DNA of 64,000 nt. It comes from Betaproteobacteria bacterium. Its GTDB lineage: Bacteria > Pseudomonadota > Gammaproteobacteria > Burkholderiales > Burkholderiaceae. The notes below the pieces were generated by a model. It was not told the DNA's origin, ran no database searches, and saw nothing but the letters and a program-made list of their open reading frames with translations. The number at the start of each line of letters is the position of its first letter. Position 1 is the stretch's first letter. The stretch spans positions 1 through 64,000 of the forward strand of contig CANGHN010000003.1 of the NCBI GenBank assembly GCA_947453825.1. Direction: 5' to 3'. This document shows, one piece after another, positions 27,985 through 38,530 of the stretch. Both the position numbers and the translations under genes were made by a program.

Positions 27985-28887
27985 CTAAGGCTTATCTTTA
28001 GACGCCTTAATCTCATTCAAAATCCATTCCTTAAACTTCTTGGTATGAATGCTTTCCTTTTTTTGGGAAGGCGTTATTAAATAATAGCTATTCGCACCAC
28101 AATCATGGGTTTGCTCAACTGGCCTGACCAGTCGCCCAGCCTCAAGATCTTCATGAACCAAAAAGTATTGAGCCATGACAATTCCGAGCCCTTCTTTTGC
28201 GGCCGAATAAGCAAACTCTGAGTTTTCACAGATCATGCCCTCGGGTATAGGCTCTGAACCCAAACCATTACCAGTAAGCCAGTAACTCCAATCATGTGGG
28301 CGTCTTTTAATATGTAATAACTTATGGCTTAGCAAGTCTTTGGGCTTAGTAATCTTTTTTCCAGCGAGATATTTTGGGCTGCAAACTGGAATGATGACGT
28401 TATCGATAAGTTTGGTTGCACTCATATTTGGCCACTCGGCATTACCCATCCGGATGGCGCAATCTATTTCCTCGCGTGCAAAATCTATCGGCTCTAAGGA
28501 TGTAGTTAATTCCAAGGAAATATCCGGATTGGCAGCTAAGAATTTTGCCGCATGAGGTATGAGCCAACGAATTGAAAAAGTAGTGTATGAGCGAATCTTT
28601 AGAACATGCTCTTTTGAGCCAACCTTAATCTTCTCAGTAGCCCCTTGAATATCCATCAGGGCCTGCGATATTGCCCGATGATATTGCTCGCCCTTACTAT
28701 TAATGACAATCTCTCGATGGCCGCGTAAGAATAAATCTACGCCTAAGAATTCCTCCAACAATTGAATTTGCTTAGTAATAGCACCAGGGGTAACGCATAG
28801 CTCAGCAGCCGCACGCGTAATGCTGCCATGCCTAGCAACAGCATCAAATGCTCTTAATGCATTTAATGGTGGCAGTTGTTGTGTCAC
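27985..28887 (-). CDS. LysR-family regulator (GcvA-like)
   Basis: PPLNALRAFDAVARHGSITRAAAELCVTPGAITKQIQLLEEFLGVDLF. Confidence 0.94.
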   Translation of the reverse strand: MTQQLPPLNALRAFDAVARHGSITRAAAELCVTPGAITKQIQLLEEFLGVDLFLRGHREIVINSKGEQYHRAISQALMDIQGATEKIKVGSKEHVLKIRSYTTFSIRWLIPHAAKFLAANPDISLELTTSLEPIDFAREEIDCAIRMGNAEWPNMSATKLIDNVIIPVCSPKYLAGKKITKPKDLLSHKLLHIKRRPHDWSYWLTGNGLGSEPIPEGMICENSEFAYSAAKEGLGIVMAQYFLVHEDLEAGRLVRPVEQTHDCGANSYYLITPSQKKESIHTKKFKEWILNEIKASKDKP

Positions 28888-28889
28888 AA

Positions 28890-29864
28890 TTATTCTGGCT
28901 TCAAACCTGAATCACGAATGGTCTTGGCCCACTTCTGGGCTTCACCCTTCTGAAACACCCCAAACGCTTCAGGTGTCATCACCTTAAATTTTGCACCCTC
29001 AGCCTCAAGTCGCTTTTGTACATTGGGCTGCTGCATGATCTTGATAATCTCAGTATTGAGCTTGCTAACAATCGGCGCGGGCGTTCCTGCTGGGGCAAAA
29101 ATACCAATCCAATTGCTGACATCAAACCCAGGCAGGGTTTCAGCTACGGTTGGAACATCAGGCAAAGAAGGAGACCTAGTACTACCAATCACCGCTAAAG
29201 CCTTTAATTTTCCACTTTTTACATAGGGCAAAACTGTTGGCATCGTCGCAAACATGATTTGTGTTTGCCCACCAATTAAGTCTGTAATCGCTGGGGCATT
29301 TCCTTTGTAAGGAATATGAACGATATCTACTTTTGCTAATGACTTGAAGAGCTCTCCGGCTAAATGACTTGTAGTCCCAACGCCACCTGATCCATACGAA
29401 ATTTTTCCTGGATTAGCTTTGATGTAAGCAATAAGCTCAGATACATTCTTTGCAGAAATAGAGGGATTAACTACCAATAAACCTTCTGCATCTAATACAT
29501 AAGCTACCGGCTGAAAATCTTTCAGTGGATCGTATGGCATCCCCTTCATTAAGTATGGATTGACTGCATGGCTACCAATATTTCCCATTACTAAGGTGTA
29601 ACCATCCGCCGGAGACTTAGCCACAAAGTCAGCGCCAATATTGCCGCCGCCGCCTGTTCTATTCTCAACAATCACTGGCTGCCCCCAATCCTCACTCAAG
29701 CCCTGTGCAATGACGCGTGAAAAGGTATCCGCTATGCCACCTGTTGCAAAGGGAGAAATGATCTTAATTTGTCGATCAGGGTAATTGGATGTCTGTGCTT
29801 GTGCTGGTAAGGTAGCAATAGATGCAACGAACAGTAATAGAAAACGCAATAGAAAAGATCGCAT
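28890..29864 (-). CDS. Bug/TctC-family receptor
   Basis: YPDRQIKIISPFATGGIADTFSRVIAQGL, HIPYKGNAPAITDLIGGQT. Confidence 0.95.
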   Translation of the reverse strand: MRSFLLRFLLLFVASIATLPAQAQTSNYPDRQIKIISPFATGGIADTFSRVIAQGLSEDWGQPVIVENRTGGGGNIGADFVAKSPADGYTLVMGNIGSHAVNPYLMKGMPYDPLKDFQPVAYVLDAEGLLVVNPSISAKNVSELIAYIKANPGKISYGSGGVGTTSHLAGELFKSLAKVDIVHIPYKGNAPAITDLIGGQTQIMFATMPTVLPYVKSGKLKALAVIGSTRSPSLPDVPTVAETLPGFDVSNWIGIFAPAGTPAPIVSKLNTEIIKIMQQPNVQKRLEAEGAKFKVMTPEAFGVFQKGEAQKWAKTIRDSGLKPE

Positions 29865-29882
29865 GCTATCAGTCCTTATGAG

Positions 29883-31010
29883 CTAGTAGACTTCGTTAAA
29901 TAAGAATTCAAAATCTTGTTTAGTGAGTGGTCGCGGATTTGTGGCAGTGGAATGATCATTCATTGCTCCCTCGACCATCAGCGGCAAAACATCTTTCTTT
30001 AAGCCCATCTCGCTCAAAGACGCTGGCAAATGCAAACGCTGATTCAGTTTTGTGATGAATTGATCCAAGCTTACCGATGGATCAAGCCCAATCTGACGCT
30101 CTAAGGTTTGTAATTTTTCTTCACAAAAATTTCGATTAAAACGCAGTACGGCTGGCAAGATCAATGCATTGAGAGTGCCGTGATGAAGTGCTGGACTCTT
30201 AATGCCGCCTAAGGGGTGAGACATCGAATGGACTGCACCTAAACCTTTTTGAAAGGTGAGACCGCCCTGTAAAGAGGCCATCATCATGTTCCATCGTGCA
30301 TCGCGATTAGAGCCATCTTGGTAAGCCACTTCGATCCACTTTGCAGCCCTTTGTGCGCCATCTAAAGCAATGGCATCAGCAGGTGGATTAATGCGTGGCG
30401 AGATAAACGTTTCAATGCAATGCGTCAACGCATCCATACCGGTTGCTGCCGTCAAGGAAGGCGGCAAGCCCAAAGTTAAATCGGGATCACAAACAGCAAT
30501 TTTGGGGAAAAAGTGTGGACTTAAAAAGCCTAGCTTGCGGCCATCTTTTAAGGTAATCAGCGCACCCCTGCCCACTTCGCTACCAGTACCGGCAGTTGTT
30601 GGAATCGCAATTACTGGGGCAACCTTACTAGTAATTTTTGGTAACCCACCCAAAATCACTGCATACTCCTCAAGAGATCCTGGATGAGTAGTCATTAATG
30701 CCACACCTTTGGCCAGGTCCATCGAAGAACCACCGCCAATTGCGATTAAACCATCACATGCTTCTGCTTTGTAGAGCTCAATAGCCAACTCAAGTGCTTC
30801 TTGCGTAGGATTGGAAGGAGTACCAGAAAAAACGGCGGGCTTATAAGCTTTGAGAAGATCAACGATCTCTCCAACTACCGCTAATTTAGATAAGAATGGA
30901 TCGGTCACAATCATCGGCTTTTTAAGCCCTAGCTCATTGACAAGTGCTGCAATAGAGCGCGAGGCTCCAAAGTCAAATTCAATACGGGTGAGGTAATTGA
31001 TTGTTGCCAT
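29883..31010 (-). CDS. iron-containing alcohol dehydrogenase
   Basis: IGGGSSMDLAKGVAL, IPTTAGTGSEVGRGALIT, HSMSHPLGGIKSPALHHGTLNALILP. Confidence 0.92.
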   Translation of the reverse strand: MATINYLTRIEFDFGASRSIAALVNELGLKKPMIVTDPFLSKLAVVGEIVDLLKAYKPAVFSGTPSNPTQEALELAIELYKAEACDGLIAIGGGSSMDLAKGVALMTTHPGSLEEYAVILGGLPKITSKVAPVIAIPTTAGTGSEVGRGALITLKDGRKLGFLSPHFFPKIAVCDPDLTLGLPPSLTAATGMDALTHCIETFISPRINPPADAIALDGAQRAAKWIEVAYQDGSNRDARWNMMMASLQGGLTFQKGLGAVHSMSHPLGGIKSPALHHGTLNALILPAVLRFNRNFCEEKLQTLERQIGLDPSVSLDQFITKLNQRLHLPASLSEMGLKKDVLPLMVEGAMNDHSTATNPRPLTKQDFEFLFNEVY

Positions 31011-31023
31011 GATTAGACGCTTC

Positions 31024-31695
31024 TTAAGCTTTTTTCAACATATTGTCATAATTGACTTGCACGTGTGCCTCGACTGGGTCTGCTCCGGCGCGAATTTGTG
31101 CAATCACCTTTTCTTCGGTGGCCTTTACCTTTTGCGCAAAAGCAAGCACCTCATCTATGTGCTCCATTGGAACCACTACAGTACCGTTCTCATCTGCCAA
31201 TATGAAATCACCAGGCCTAACTATGACACCACTTAATTTCACTGGCATTCCATAACCTGCGCAGGAAGATCTACCGCGCACAGATTGCTGCGCGATACCT
31301 CTTGCATATACCGGCAAACCATACACCTTATATTCATCTACATCGCGGACTACGCCATCAGTAACACAACCTGCCAGGCCATTATGTTTAGCTGTTGCTC
31401 CAGCGACGCCACCAAGTGAATTAACTAATGGATTTTCAGAAGCATCCACTACTAAAACAGAACCGGGGCCACCATGCACAATAGCTTTCAAGGTACCTAA
31501 TACTGTTGACTCCTCAGCAGCTCCAAAGGGAACATACTTCAGGGTTGCAGCTGGCCCCGCAATCTTTGCACAAACGTAAATAGGTAAAATGCCATCTGTT
31601 GAGCCGACTAAACCTAGGCGATCAAGGGCGTCAGAAACGTTGGGTACAGATACATTCAAATATTGGCTAATGATTTTTTGATCAACGGTGCTCAT
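31024..31695 (-). CDS. RraA-family protein (4-carboxy-4-hydroxy-2-oxoadipate aldolase-like)
   Basis: VSDALDRLG, VVDASENPLVNSLGGVAGATAKHNGLAGCVTDGVVRDVDEYK. Confidence 0.9.
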   Translation of the reverse strand: MSTVDQKIISQYLNVSVPNVSDALDRLGLVGSTDGILPIYVCAKIAGPAATLKYVPFGAAEESTVLGTLKAIVHGGPGSVLVVDASENPLVNSLGGVAGATAKHNGLAGCVTDGVVRDVDEYKVYGLPVYARGIAQQSVRGRSSCAGYGMPVKLSGVIVRPGDFILADENGTVVVPMEHIDEVLAFAQKVKATEEKVIAQIRAGADPVEAHVQVNYDNMLKKA

Positions 31696-31852
31696 TACAA
31701 AGTCCTTATTTACTTAAATTCATTGAAAAATACCTACATGCCATTATTTTCTTGATTGAATATGAGGTCAAAAGAATTTTTCTGCTTTAAGATTGAGTTT
31801 ATCTCAATCATACGCCCTCGCCAACAGCTTGGACCACCCCAAAGTGCCCAGC

Positions 31853-31891
31853 TGCCAATTCCCCCGCCAAGACTGGCAGGGGGATGTGGCA
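31853..31891 (-). terminator. long imperfect hairpin immediately after the DUF6282-like stop codon
   Basis: TGCCA/TGGCA, CCCCC/GGGGG and GCCA/TGGC nested pairing; no U-tract. Confidence 0.45.
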
Positions 31892-31892
31892 A

Positions 31893-32876
31893 CTAATCCT
31901 TCAAACCTAGCAGCTTGGCTGGATTCTTTTTCATCATGGTATCGATATCAGCCTGTGAAACCCCTGCAGCTTTTACTGCAGCAATTTCATTTTCCACGCC
32001 ATCAGGAGGAGTCATCATGCCTTGTTGACCTAGGTCTGTAGAAAGCACTAAATGATCCGCACCAATTTCTTTGACAGCCCTGGCAACAGCGTTCGCATCA
32101 ACCTTTTCCCAATGCGTCATCCATTTGTATTGCGCATCAGGGCCCGTCATAAATTGCAGATAACAAATCTCTATCTTGGCTCCCATGGCAGCAACCTGCT
32201 TAGCCTGATCCATCGTCAAGCCAGGAATATTCGTTAATCCATGGGTAATCAAAATATTTTGTACGCCAAGTTCCTTAGCACGCTTTACTACAGTAAGCAC
32301 CTCATCTGCAGATACGTGACCCGTTGCCAAGATTAAATTTTCTCGTGCAATGATCTTTAAGACCTCATCCATTTCAGGAGTCACCTTGCCGTTGACCGCA
32401 ACCACGAGACCAGATTGGTTTTTATCTACAAGAGTTTTGATATGTTTATCAGAATCGAATGTAGGGAGCCAAACGACTTTACCGCGACCACCAGACATCC
32501 GATGCATCCACTCGACTGCTGATGGGTTGACCCCTCCAACAGACTTATTGAGAACTATTCCGCCCCACACTTCAATTCCAGGAACTTGTTGCATTACCAA
32601 TGCAGCGCGATCATTTGTTGTTACCACATGATTTTTAATCACAATGCCACGCATACCTTTGCGCTTAGCAATCATCGCCAACTCAATATCTGTGAGAGAT
32701 CTACCAAATACATCAGGATCTGGATGGACATGCATATCAATCACACCAGCAGCTGGACTTACTTTAGGCGGTGGCGGAGGAAAGCCTACTTGCGCTATTG
32801 CTCCACTGGATATCGAAATAAAACCAGCGATTACTAGGCCAGCCATTAATAATTTTGAGGTCTTTGATTTATACAT
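31893..32876 (-). CDS. exported amidohydrolase-like protein (resembles DUF6282 family)
   Basis: signal peptide, AAGVIDMHVHPDPDVFGR, RGIVIKNHV, ILITHGLTNIPG. Confidence 0.75.
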   Translation of the reverse strand: MYKSKTSKLLMAGLVIAGFISISSGAIAQVGFPPPPPKVSPAAGVIDMHVHPDPDVFGRSLTDIELAMIAKRKGMRGIVIKNHVVTTNDRAALVMQQVPGIEVWGGIVLNKSVGGVNPSAVEWMHRMSGGRGKVVWLPTFDSDKHIKTLVDKNQSGLVVAVNGKVTPEMDEVLKIIARENLILATGHVSADEVLTVVKRAKELGVQNILITHGLTNIPGLTMDQAKQVAAMGAKIEICYLQFMTGPDAQYKWMTHWEKVDANAVARAVKEIGADHLVLSTDLGQQGMMTPPDGVENEIAAVKAAGVSQADIDTMMKKNPAKLLGLKD

Positions 32877-32989
32877 TGAATGTCTCCCTTTTTGTTATCA
32901 GACAACTCTACTTCAGATGGCACCTTCCGTATTTAAGTAGTTCCCCCTAAACACTGCTAAAGTAGCTCGAAAATACTGATCGGAGCATC

Positions 32990-33718
32990 ATGCAAAAAAT
33001 GAAACGCCTTGGCTTCTTAATACCCCCAGGAAACCCAAATACCGAGGGCGAGATCATCAAAATGTCAGGTCCCGAGTATTCAGTGCACTTCACCAGAATG
33101 GTTGCATTTGGGGAAACTGGTAGCTTGTCAGGACAAGATGAGCGCAATCAATCACAAATTGATCATCTGGATGAGAACCTCGCATTAATGAGCTTAGTTA
33201 AACCTAGCGTGATTGCTATGGCCCATACTGCTAATAGCTATACCCTCGCTAAAGCAGGAGAAGCCGAACTGGTTGAGCGCCTAGAGAAGCAATTTCAATT
33301 ACCTTTTATTACAGCATTTGGAAGTGTAGTGACTGCCTTAAGAAAAATAGGTGTGACTAATATTGCTTTTGGCACGCCCTATAGTGAACAAAATACCTTG
33401 CGCTGCAAAAGATTACTTGAGGACTATGGATTTAAAGTAGTGAGCTTTGGAAATTTACCAGGCGTCAATAATATTTACGACGAAACACCCCAGAGAGCTG
33501 GACAATTAATGGCGCAGGTAGATTCATCTGGGGCAGATGCCATTTTTGTCAGTGGTGTCGGTATGCCGACGATTGAGGCGATAGAGCAGGCAGAGAAAAA
33601 TCTAGGCAAACCGATTGTCTCGAGCATTGCCGCAACCATGTGGAACTCATTAAGAATTGCGGGTATACCATCGAATATTCAGGGGTATGGATCTCTGCTT
33701 TCCGGAAAATTTAACTAA
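32990..33718 (+). CDS. Asp/Glu racemase / maleate cis-trans isomerase / arylmalonate decarboxylase-like protein
   Basis: RLGFLIPPGNPNTEGEI, ITAFGSVVTALRKIGVTNIAFGTPYSEQ. Confidence 0.82.
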   Translation: MQKMKRLGFLIPPGNPNTEGEIIKMSGPEYSVHFTRMVAFGETGSLSGQDERNQSQIDHLDENLALMSLVKPSVIAMAHTANSYTLAKAGEAELVERLEKQFQLPFITAFGSVVTALRKIGVTNIAFGTPYSEQNTLRCKRLLEDYGFKVVSFGNLPGVNNIYDETPQRAGQLMAQVDSSGADAIFVSGVGMPTIEAIEQAEKNLGKPIVSSIAATMWNSLRIAGIPSNIQGYGSLLSGKFN

Positions 33719-33727
33719 AAATTTATC

Positions 33728-34693
33728 ATGAAAATTACTCAACTCATTTGCTCTTGCGCATTTTTATGTTTATTTATTAGTCCAGCGTTTGCGGCGACTT
33801 TTCCTGACCATCCCATTCGCTTAATTGTTCCCTTTACTGCAGGCGGTAATGTGGATATTTCTGCGCGCACCATTGCACAAGGACTAACAGAGCAGCTAGG
33901 CCAATCGATTATTGTCGAAAATAAACCTGGTGCTAACACGATGATTGCCACTGAATTTGTTGCCAAAGCTCCAGCTGATGGCTATACCCTGCTTCTAGCC
34001 GGAGCAGAAGGTCTTGCGATTAATCCACACGTATACAAGAAAGTGAACTACGATGCCCTCAAGGATTTCAGCGCAGTGGGATTAGTCGGCAGCTTTCCAT
34101 TTGCACTAGTGATCAACCCTAAGCTAGCAGTAAATAATCTCAGCGAGTTTATCGAGTACGCCAAAAGTCGCTCAGGGAAACTCAATTACTCATCTTGGGG
34201 CATTGGGAGTACATCGCAGATTGCTTTTGAAAAACTCAAGCAAACGAGCGGTTTAGATTTAGTTCACGTCCCTTTTCAGGGGGCTGCACCTGCAATTACC
34301 GCGGTCGCCTCTGGAGATGTAGATGCTATGATGGTTCCCTTATCTGTAGCCCTTCCCCAGGCAAGTAATGGTCGAATCAAAATACTGGGAGTGAGCTCTG
34401 AAAAACGCATAGCTTCCGCTGATTCAATTCCGACGCTTACCGAGCAAGGAGTTCCAGTAGTTATCAGTGGATGGCAAATAATGGTAGCGCCGAAAAATAC
34501 ACCAGCAGTAGTCGTACAGACACTCAATCAAAATCTAAATAAAGTTCTTAAAGGTGAAGTTACGCGCACTGCCTTAGTCAAAATAGGTATTACTCCATCG
34601 CCAGGAACTGCTGCACAGGCAAATAGTCTGATTGAATCTGAATGGTCGCGCTGGGGTAAGGTCGCAACCGAAGCGAAAATTAATTTAGACTAA
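33728..34693 (+). CDS. Bug/TctC-family receptor
   Basis: FPDHPIRLIVPFTAGGNVDISARTIAQGL, HVPFQGAAPAITAVASGDVD. Confidence 0.95.
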   Translation: MKITQLICSCAFLCLFISPAFAATFPDHPIRLIVPFTAGGNVDISARTIAQGLTEQLGQSIIVENKPGANTMIATEFVAKAPADGYTLLLAGAEGLAINPHVYKKVNYDALKDFSAVGLVGSFPFALVINPKLAVNNLSEFIEYAKSRSGKLNYSSWGIGSTSQIAFEKLKQTSGLDLVHVPFQGAAPAITAVASGDVDAMMVPLSVALPQASNGRIKILGVSSEKRIASADSIPTLTEQGVPVVISGWQIMVAPKNTPAVVVQTLNQNLNKVLKGEVTRTALVKIGITPSPGTAAQANSLIESEWSRWGKVATEAKINLD

Positions 34694-36050
34694 GTTCAGC
34701 AGCCGCTGCAATGGCCTGATCAATTCGCTCTACCGGAATAGTCCGCAAGCCTGGGATCTTCGTCTTAGGCATATTTGCCTTGGGAATAATTGCAATCGTA
34801 AAGCCCAGTTTTGCAGCTTCTTTAAGTCGCTCCTGACCACGAGGGCAGGGACGAATTTCACCAGCCAAACCTACCTCACCAAAGACGATGAGTTCTTTCG
34901 GTAAAGCGCGATTGCGAATTGATGACTGAATAGCAAGCAAGACCGCTAAGTCTGCGGCTGGTTCAGAAATTTTGACGCCACCAACCGCATTGAGAAATAC
35001 ATCCTGATCAAAACAAGCGATGCCAGCATGTCGATGCAATACAGCTAACAGCATTGCCAAACGGGCTTGCTCAAGACCAACTGCCAAACGGCGAGGATTG
35101 GGCACATGTGCGGTGTCTACTAAAGCTTGTATCTCTACCAATAAGGGTCTACTACCCTCTTGCGTTACTAAGACACAAGCACCTGGCACCATCTGCTCAT
35201 GCTGTGACAAGAAAATAGCAGAAGGGTTAGCAACGCCTCGCAAACCCTTTTCAGTCATTGCAAATACACCTAGCTCATTCACAGCGCCAAAACGATTCTT
35301 GATGGAGCGCACTAAACGAAAAGAAGAATGGGTATCGCCTTCGAAATATAAAACAGTATCGACAATGTGCTCTAGGACTCTAGGGCCGGCCAAGTGACCA
35401 TCTTTAGTAACATGTCCCACCATCAATACGCAGATGCCACTCGACTTTGCTGCTCTGGTTAGTTGCGCAGCACACTCGCGTACTTGTGCAACGGATCCAG
35501 GAGCAGAACTCAGTACTTCTGAATATAGAGTTTGAATCGAGTCCACCACCAATACTTGTGGCTTGACGGTATCCATGATAGAAATCAATTTTTCCAATTG
35601 AATTTCTGCTAATACTTCTAATTGAGGTGCTTCAAGTGTAATGCGCTTTGCACGCAAGGCAATTTGTGCAGCAGACTCTTCACCGCTGCTATAGAGCACA
35701 TTCATACCGGACGCACTCATTTGAGCGAGGGCTTGCAATAAGAGGGTTGACTTACCGATACCAGGATCACCCCCCAAAAGAACGACACCGCCAGGAACTA
35801 AGCCTCCACCCAACACACGATCGAACTCTTCCACGCCAGTGCTAAAGCGTGGCAAATCTTCTGCTGTAATTGCAGAGAGCTTTTGTCTTGGCAGGGATTG
35901 AGCCAAACCCTGAAAACGAGAATTTGAGCTTGTTTCTGGCAAGCCCTCTTCCATGGTGTTCCAGGCTTGGCATGAGGGGCATTGTCCCTGCCATTTAGCA
36001 GAAGTACCGCCGCATGACTGGCAGGTATAAACGGTTTTGACTTTAGCCAA
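34680..36050 (-). CDS. radA: DNA repair protein RadA
   Basis: zinc finger CQSCGGTSAKWQGQCPSC, GGDPGIGKSTLLLQ, KNRFGAVNELGVF. Confidence 0.98.
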   Translation of the reverse strand: MAKVKTVYTCQSCGGTSAKWQGQCPSCQAWNTMEEGLPETSSNSRFQGLAQSLPRQKLSAITAEDLPRFSTGVEEFDRVLGGGLVPGGVVLLGGDPGIGKSTLLLQALAQMSASGMNVLYSSGEESAAQIALRAKRITLEAPQLEVLAEIQLEKLISIMDTVKPQVLVVDSIQTLYSEVLSSAPGSVAQVRECAAQLTRAAKSSGICVLMVGHVTKDGHLAGPRVLEHIVDTVLYFEGDTHSSFRLVRSIKNRFGAVNELGVFAMTEKGLRGVANPSAIFLSQHEQMVPGACVLVTQEGSRPLLVEIQALVDTAHVPNPRRLAVGLEQARLAMLLAVLHRHAGIACFDQDVFLNAVGGVKISEPAADLAVLLAIQSSIRNRALPKELIVFGEVGLAGEIRPCPRGQERLKEAAKLGFTIAIIPKANMPKTKIPGLRTIPVERIDQAIAAAAELSLN

Positions 36051-36083
36051 GATGAATCCGGTAAGTTAAATAATAAATAAAAA

Positions 36084-36590
36084 CTAGTCTAGTTGCGTGC
36101 CAGCTTTATTTTCTTGAGCACGCTTAGGCGCATCTTTACGACGCTGCTCTAAATCAGTAGCTCTTGCAGCCGCAGCTTTTTGCTTCTCTTCGTAATCACG
36201 TTGATTGCTAACTCGCTCAGCAGCCTTTTCTGGGCCGGCCCGCTCAACTGCACGCTTAACATCCTCTTGATCTTTAAGGTTCTTGCGTAACTTACGCTGC
36301 ACCTCATGCAAAGCAATTTCTTGCTGAGTAATAGGGTCAATTTCTTTGCGATATTGGGCTCTAGCATTACTTAAGCAGTAATTGACCCAGTAATTTTGAT
36401 AGCAATCTGAAGCTGCTTTGCCCCAGCGGTACTTTGCCCAATCACGCTGCAATTCAAGCTCTTGCTCTATTTTGTCTAAGCGCTCTAGTTCAGCCTCTTC
36501 CGAAGGGGTTGCCAATACCACCCCGCTCAGAGAGCACACTACCAAAAAAAATCCTAGGAGTATTTTTGAGCGTGTAGCAAGTCTTCTCAA
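36084..36590 (-). CDS. secreted charged/coiled-coil hypothetical protein
   Basis: signal peptide, charge-rich; overlaps kup stop by 4 nt. Confidence 0.7.
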   Translation of the reverse strand: MRRLATRSKILLGFFLVVCSLSGVVLATPSEEAELERLDKIEQELELQRDWAKYRWGKAASDCYQNYWVNYCLSNARAQYRKEIDPITQQEIALHEVQRKLRKNLKDQEDVKRAVERAGPEKAAERVSNQRDYEEKQKAAAARATDLEQRRKDAPKRAQENKAGTQLD

Positions 36591-38530
36591 ATTTCCACCT
36601 TCGCGCCCAATTCAACCAATCGGTTCGCAGGAATTTTAATAAAGTCAGACTGACGGGCAGCATTTTGGTACATCCATCCAAATAAACGCTCACGCCACAA
36701 CGCCATACCAGGAATCTCCGTAGAAACAATGGTGTCACGCGATAAAAAGAACGAGGTATTCATCGGATCTAATTTCAGATTAGATGATTTTTCAATCAAC
36801 TCAGTGATTTGACCCACATCAGGCGTCTCATTAAAACCATACACAGCGCGAACTATATAAATACCGTTTCCGAGATCACGGAGCGTGATACGTTCCTCAT
36901 CCTTCACGTAGGGCACATCCCAAATACTGACCTTCAGAAAAAAGACTCTTTCATGAAGAATATGGTTGTGCTTTAAGTTATGCAAGAAAGACACAGGCAC
37001 ATAGTCAACGTGTGCTGTTAAGAATACAGCTGTACCGTCTACACGATGAGGTGGATGCATCATTAAGGCTTCAATAAAGCCTTTTAATTCAATGCCGTTA
37101 TTCATTGCATTTTGACGCAATATTTTGCGGCCCTGATACCAGGTCATCAGCAATACAAAGCAAACCGCGCCCAATAACAATGGGAACCAGCCACCCTCAA
37201 GAATCTTCAGAAGATTTGCGCTTAAGAAGGCGAAGTCAACGATCAAGAACGCGCTAATAACAAAGGTTACCAAAAAGGTATTCCAGCGCCACACTACTCG
37301 CATGACAATCGCTGCTAAGAACGTGGTGATAATCATCGTTGTGGTTACGGCAATACCGTAAGCAGCCGCTAAATTTTCTGACTTCTTAAATGCCAACACC
37401 ACGATGATGACTAAGGCTAATAAAACCCAATTGACAAGCGGCATATAAATCTGCCCAATCTCCCGATCTGAAGTATGGCGCACCTTCATACGAGGTACAA
37501 AACCCAACAAGATAGCCTGACTGGTCATTGAGAATGCGCCAGAGATCACTGCTTGGGAAGCAATCACTGTTGCTGCAGTAGCTAGAAGCACTAAGGGGAA
37601 AACAAATTCTTCAGAAACCATTAAGAAAAATGGATTGCTAATAGTCTCTGGACGACTTAAGAACATAGCGCCCTGGCCAAAATAGTTCAGCAGCAAACAA
37701 GGCATCACAATAAAAAACCAGCCCATACGAATTGGCTTTACCCCGAAGTGACCCATATCAGCATATAGAGCCTCGGCACCAGTCAGCACCAAGAAGACAG
37801 CGCCTAGAACAATGAAACCTTGTAATGCATGTTCATACATAAAATAAATAGCATGCATTGGATTGACGGCTGTGAAGATTGCTGGATTTTGCACGACTTG
37901 ATTTAAACCCATCAAACCTATCACTACAAACCAAACTATCATGATCGGTCCAAAAAGCTTGCCAACAATATCAGTGCCCGTCTTTTGAATCAAAAAGAGC
38001 ACTGTCAAAATAATAATAGTCACAGGGATGACATAACTACTCAGATCCTTGGATATGACCTCTAAGCCCTCTACCGCTGATAAAACTGAGATCGCAGGCG
38101 TAATGATTGCATCACCATAAAACATGCACGCACCAAAAACACCTGCCATGATAATAAGTAAAGAACGTTTTGACCCTGTCGGAGCCGTTCTTAATGCCAA
38201 AGCCATGAGCGCCAAAATTCCGCCCTCGCCATGATTATTTGCGCGCATCACAAATAAGACGTATTTCAAAGAAACCACAATAGCGAAAGCCCAGAAAACC
38301 ATGGAGATCACACCATAGACAGCATCAGCAGAAAATGGAATGCCATGCTCTGGACTAAAACATTCTTTCAGTGCATACAAAGGGCTCGTGCCAATGTCAC
38401 CAAATACAACGCCGATGGCAGCAAACATCAAGCTAATGGAAGCGCCTTTTTTATGTGGATGTCGTTCTCGGGAAACCTCCACAGGCCTTAATAGGGATGA
38501 TTCCGAAAACTCGGGATTGCTAACTGACAT
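36587..38530 (-). CDS. kup: KUP-family low-affinity potassium transporter
   Basis: [38 protein letters not shown]-like motif. Confidence 0.97.
   Translation of the reverse strand: MSVSNPEFSESSLLRPVEVSRERHPHKKGASISLMFAAIGVVFGDIGTSPLYALKECFSPEHGIPFSADAVYGVISMVFWAFAIVVSLKYVLFVMRANNHGEGGILALMALALRTAPTGSKRSLLIIMAGVFGACMFYGDAIITPAISVLSAVEGLEVISKDLSSYVIPVTIIILTVLFLIQKTGTDIVGKLFGPIMIVWFVVIGLMGLNQVVQNPAIFTAVNPMHAIYFMYEHALQGFIVLGAVFLVLTGAEALYADMGHFGVKPIRMGWFFIVMPCLLLNYFGQGAMFLSRPETISNPFFLMVSEEFVFPLVLLATAATVIASQAVISGAFSMTSQAILLGFVPRMKVRHTSDREIGQIYMPLVNWVLLALVIIVVLAFKKSENLAAAYGIAVTTTMIITTFLAAIVMRVVWRWNTFLVTFVISAFLIVDFAFLSANLLKILEGGWFPLLLGAVCFVLLMTWYQGRKILRQNAMNNGIELKGFIEALMMHPPHRVDGTAVFLTAHVDYVPVSFLHNLKHNHILHERVFFLKVSIWDVPYVKDEERITLRDLGNGIYIVRAVYGFNETPDVGQITELIEKSSNLKLDPMNTSFFLSRDTIVSTEIPGMALWRERLFGWMYQNAARQSDFIKIPANRLVELGAKVEI

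Noticed and set aside
31793-32940. Several plus-strand ORFs of 60-98 aa opposite the DUF6282-like gene
   Set aside because: Antisense to a convincing CDS; no start context or motifs.
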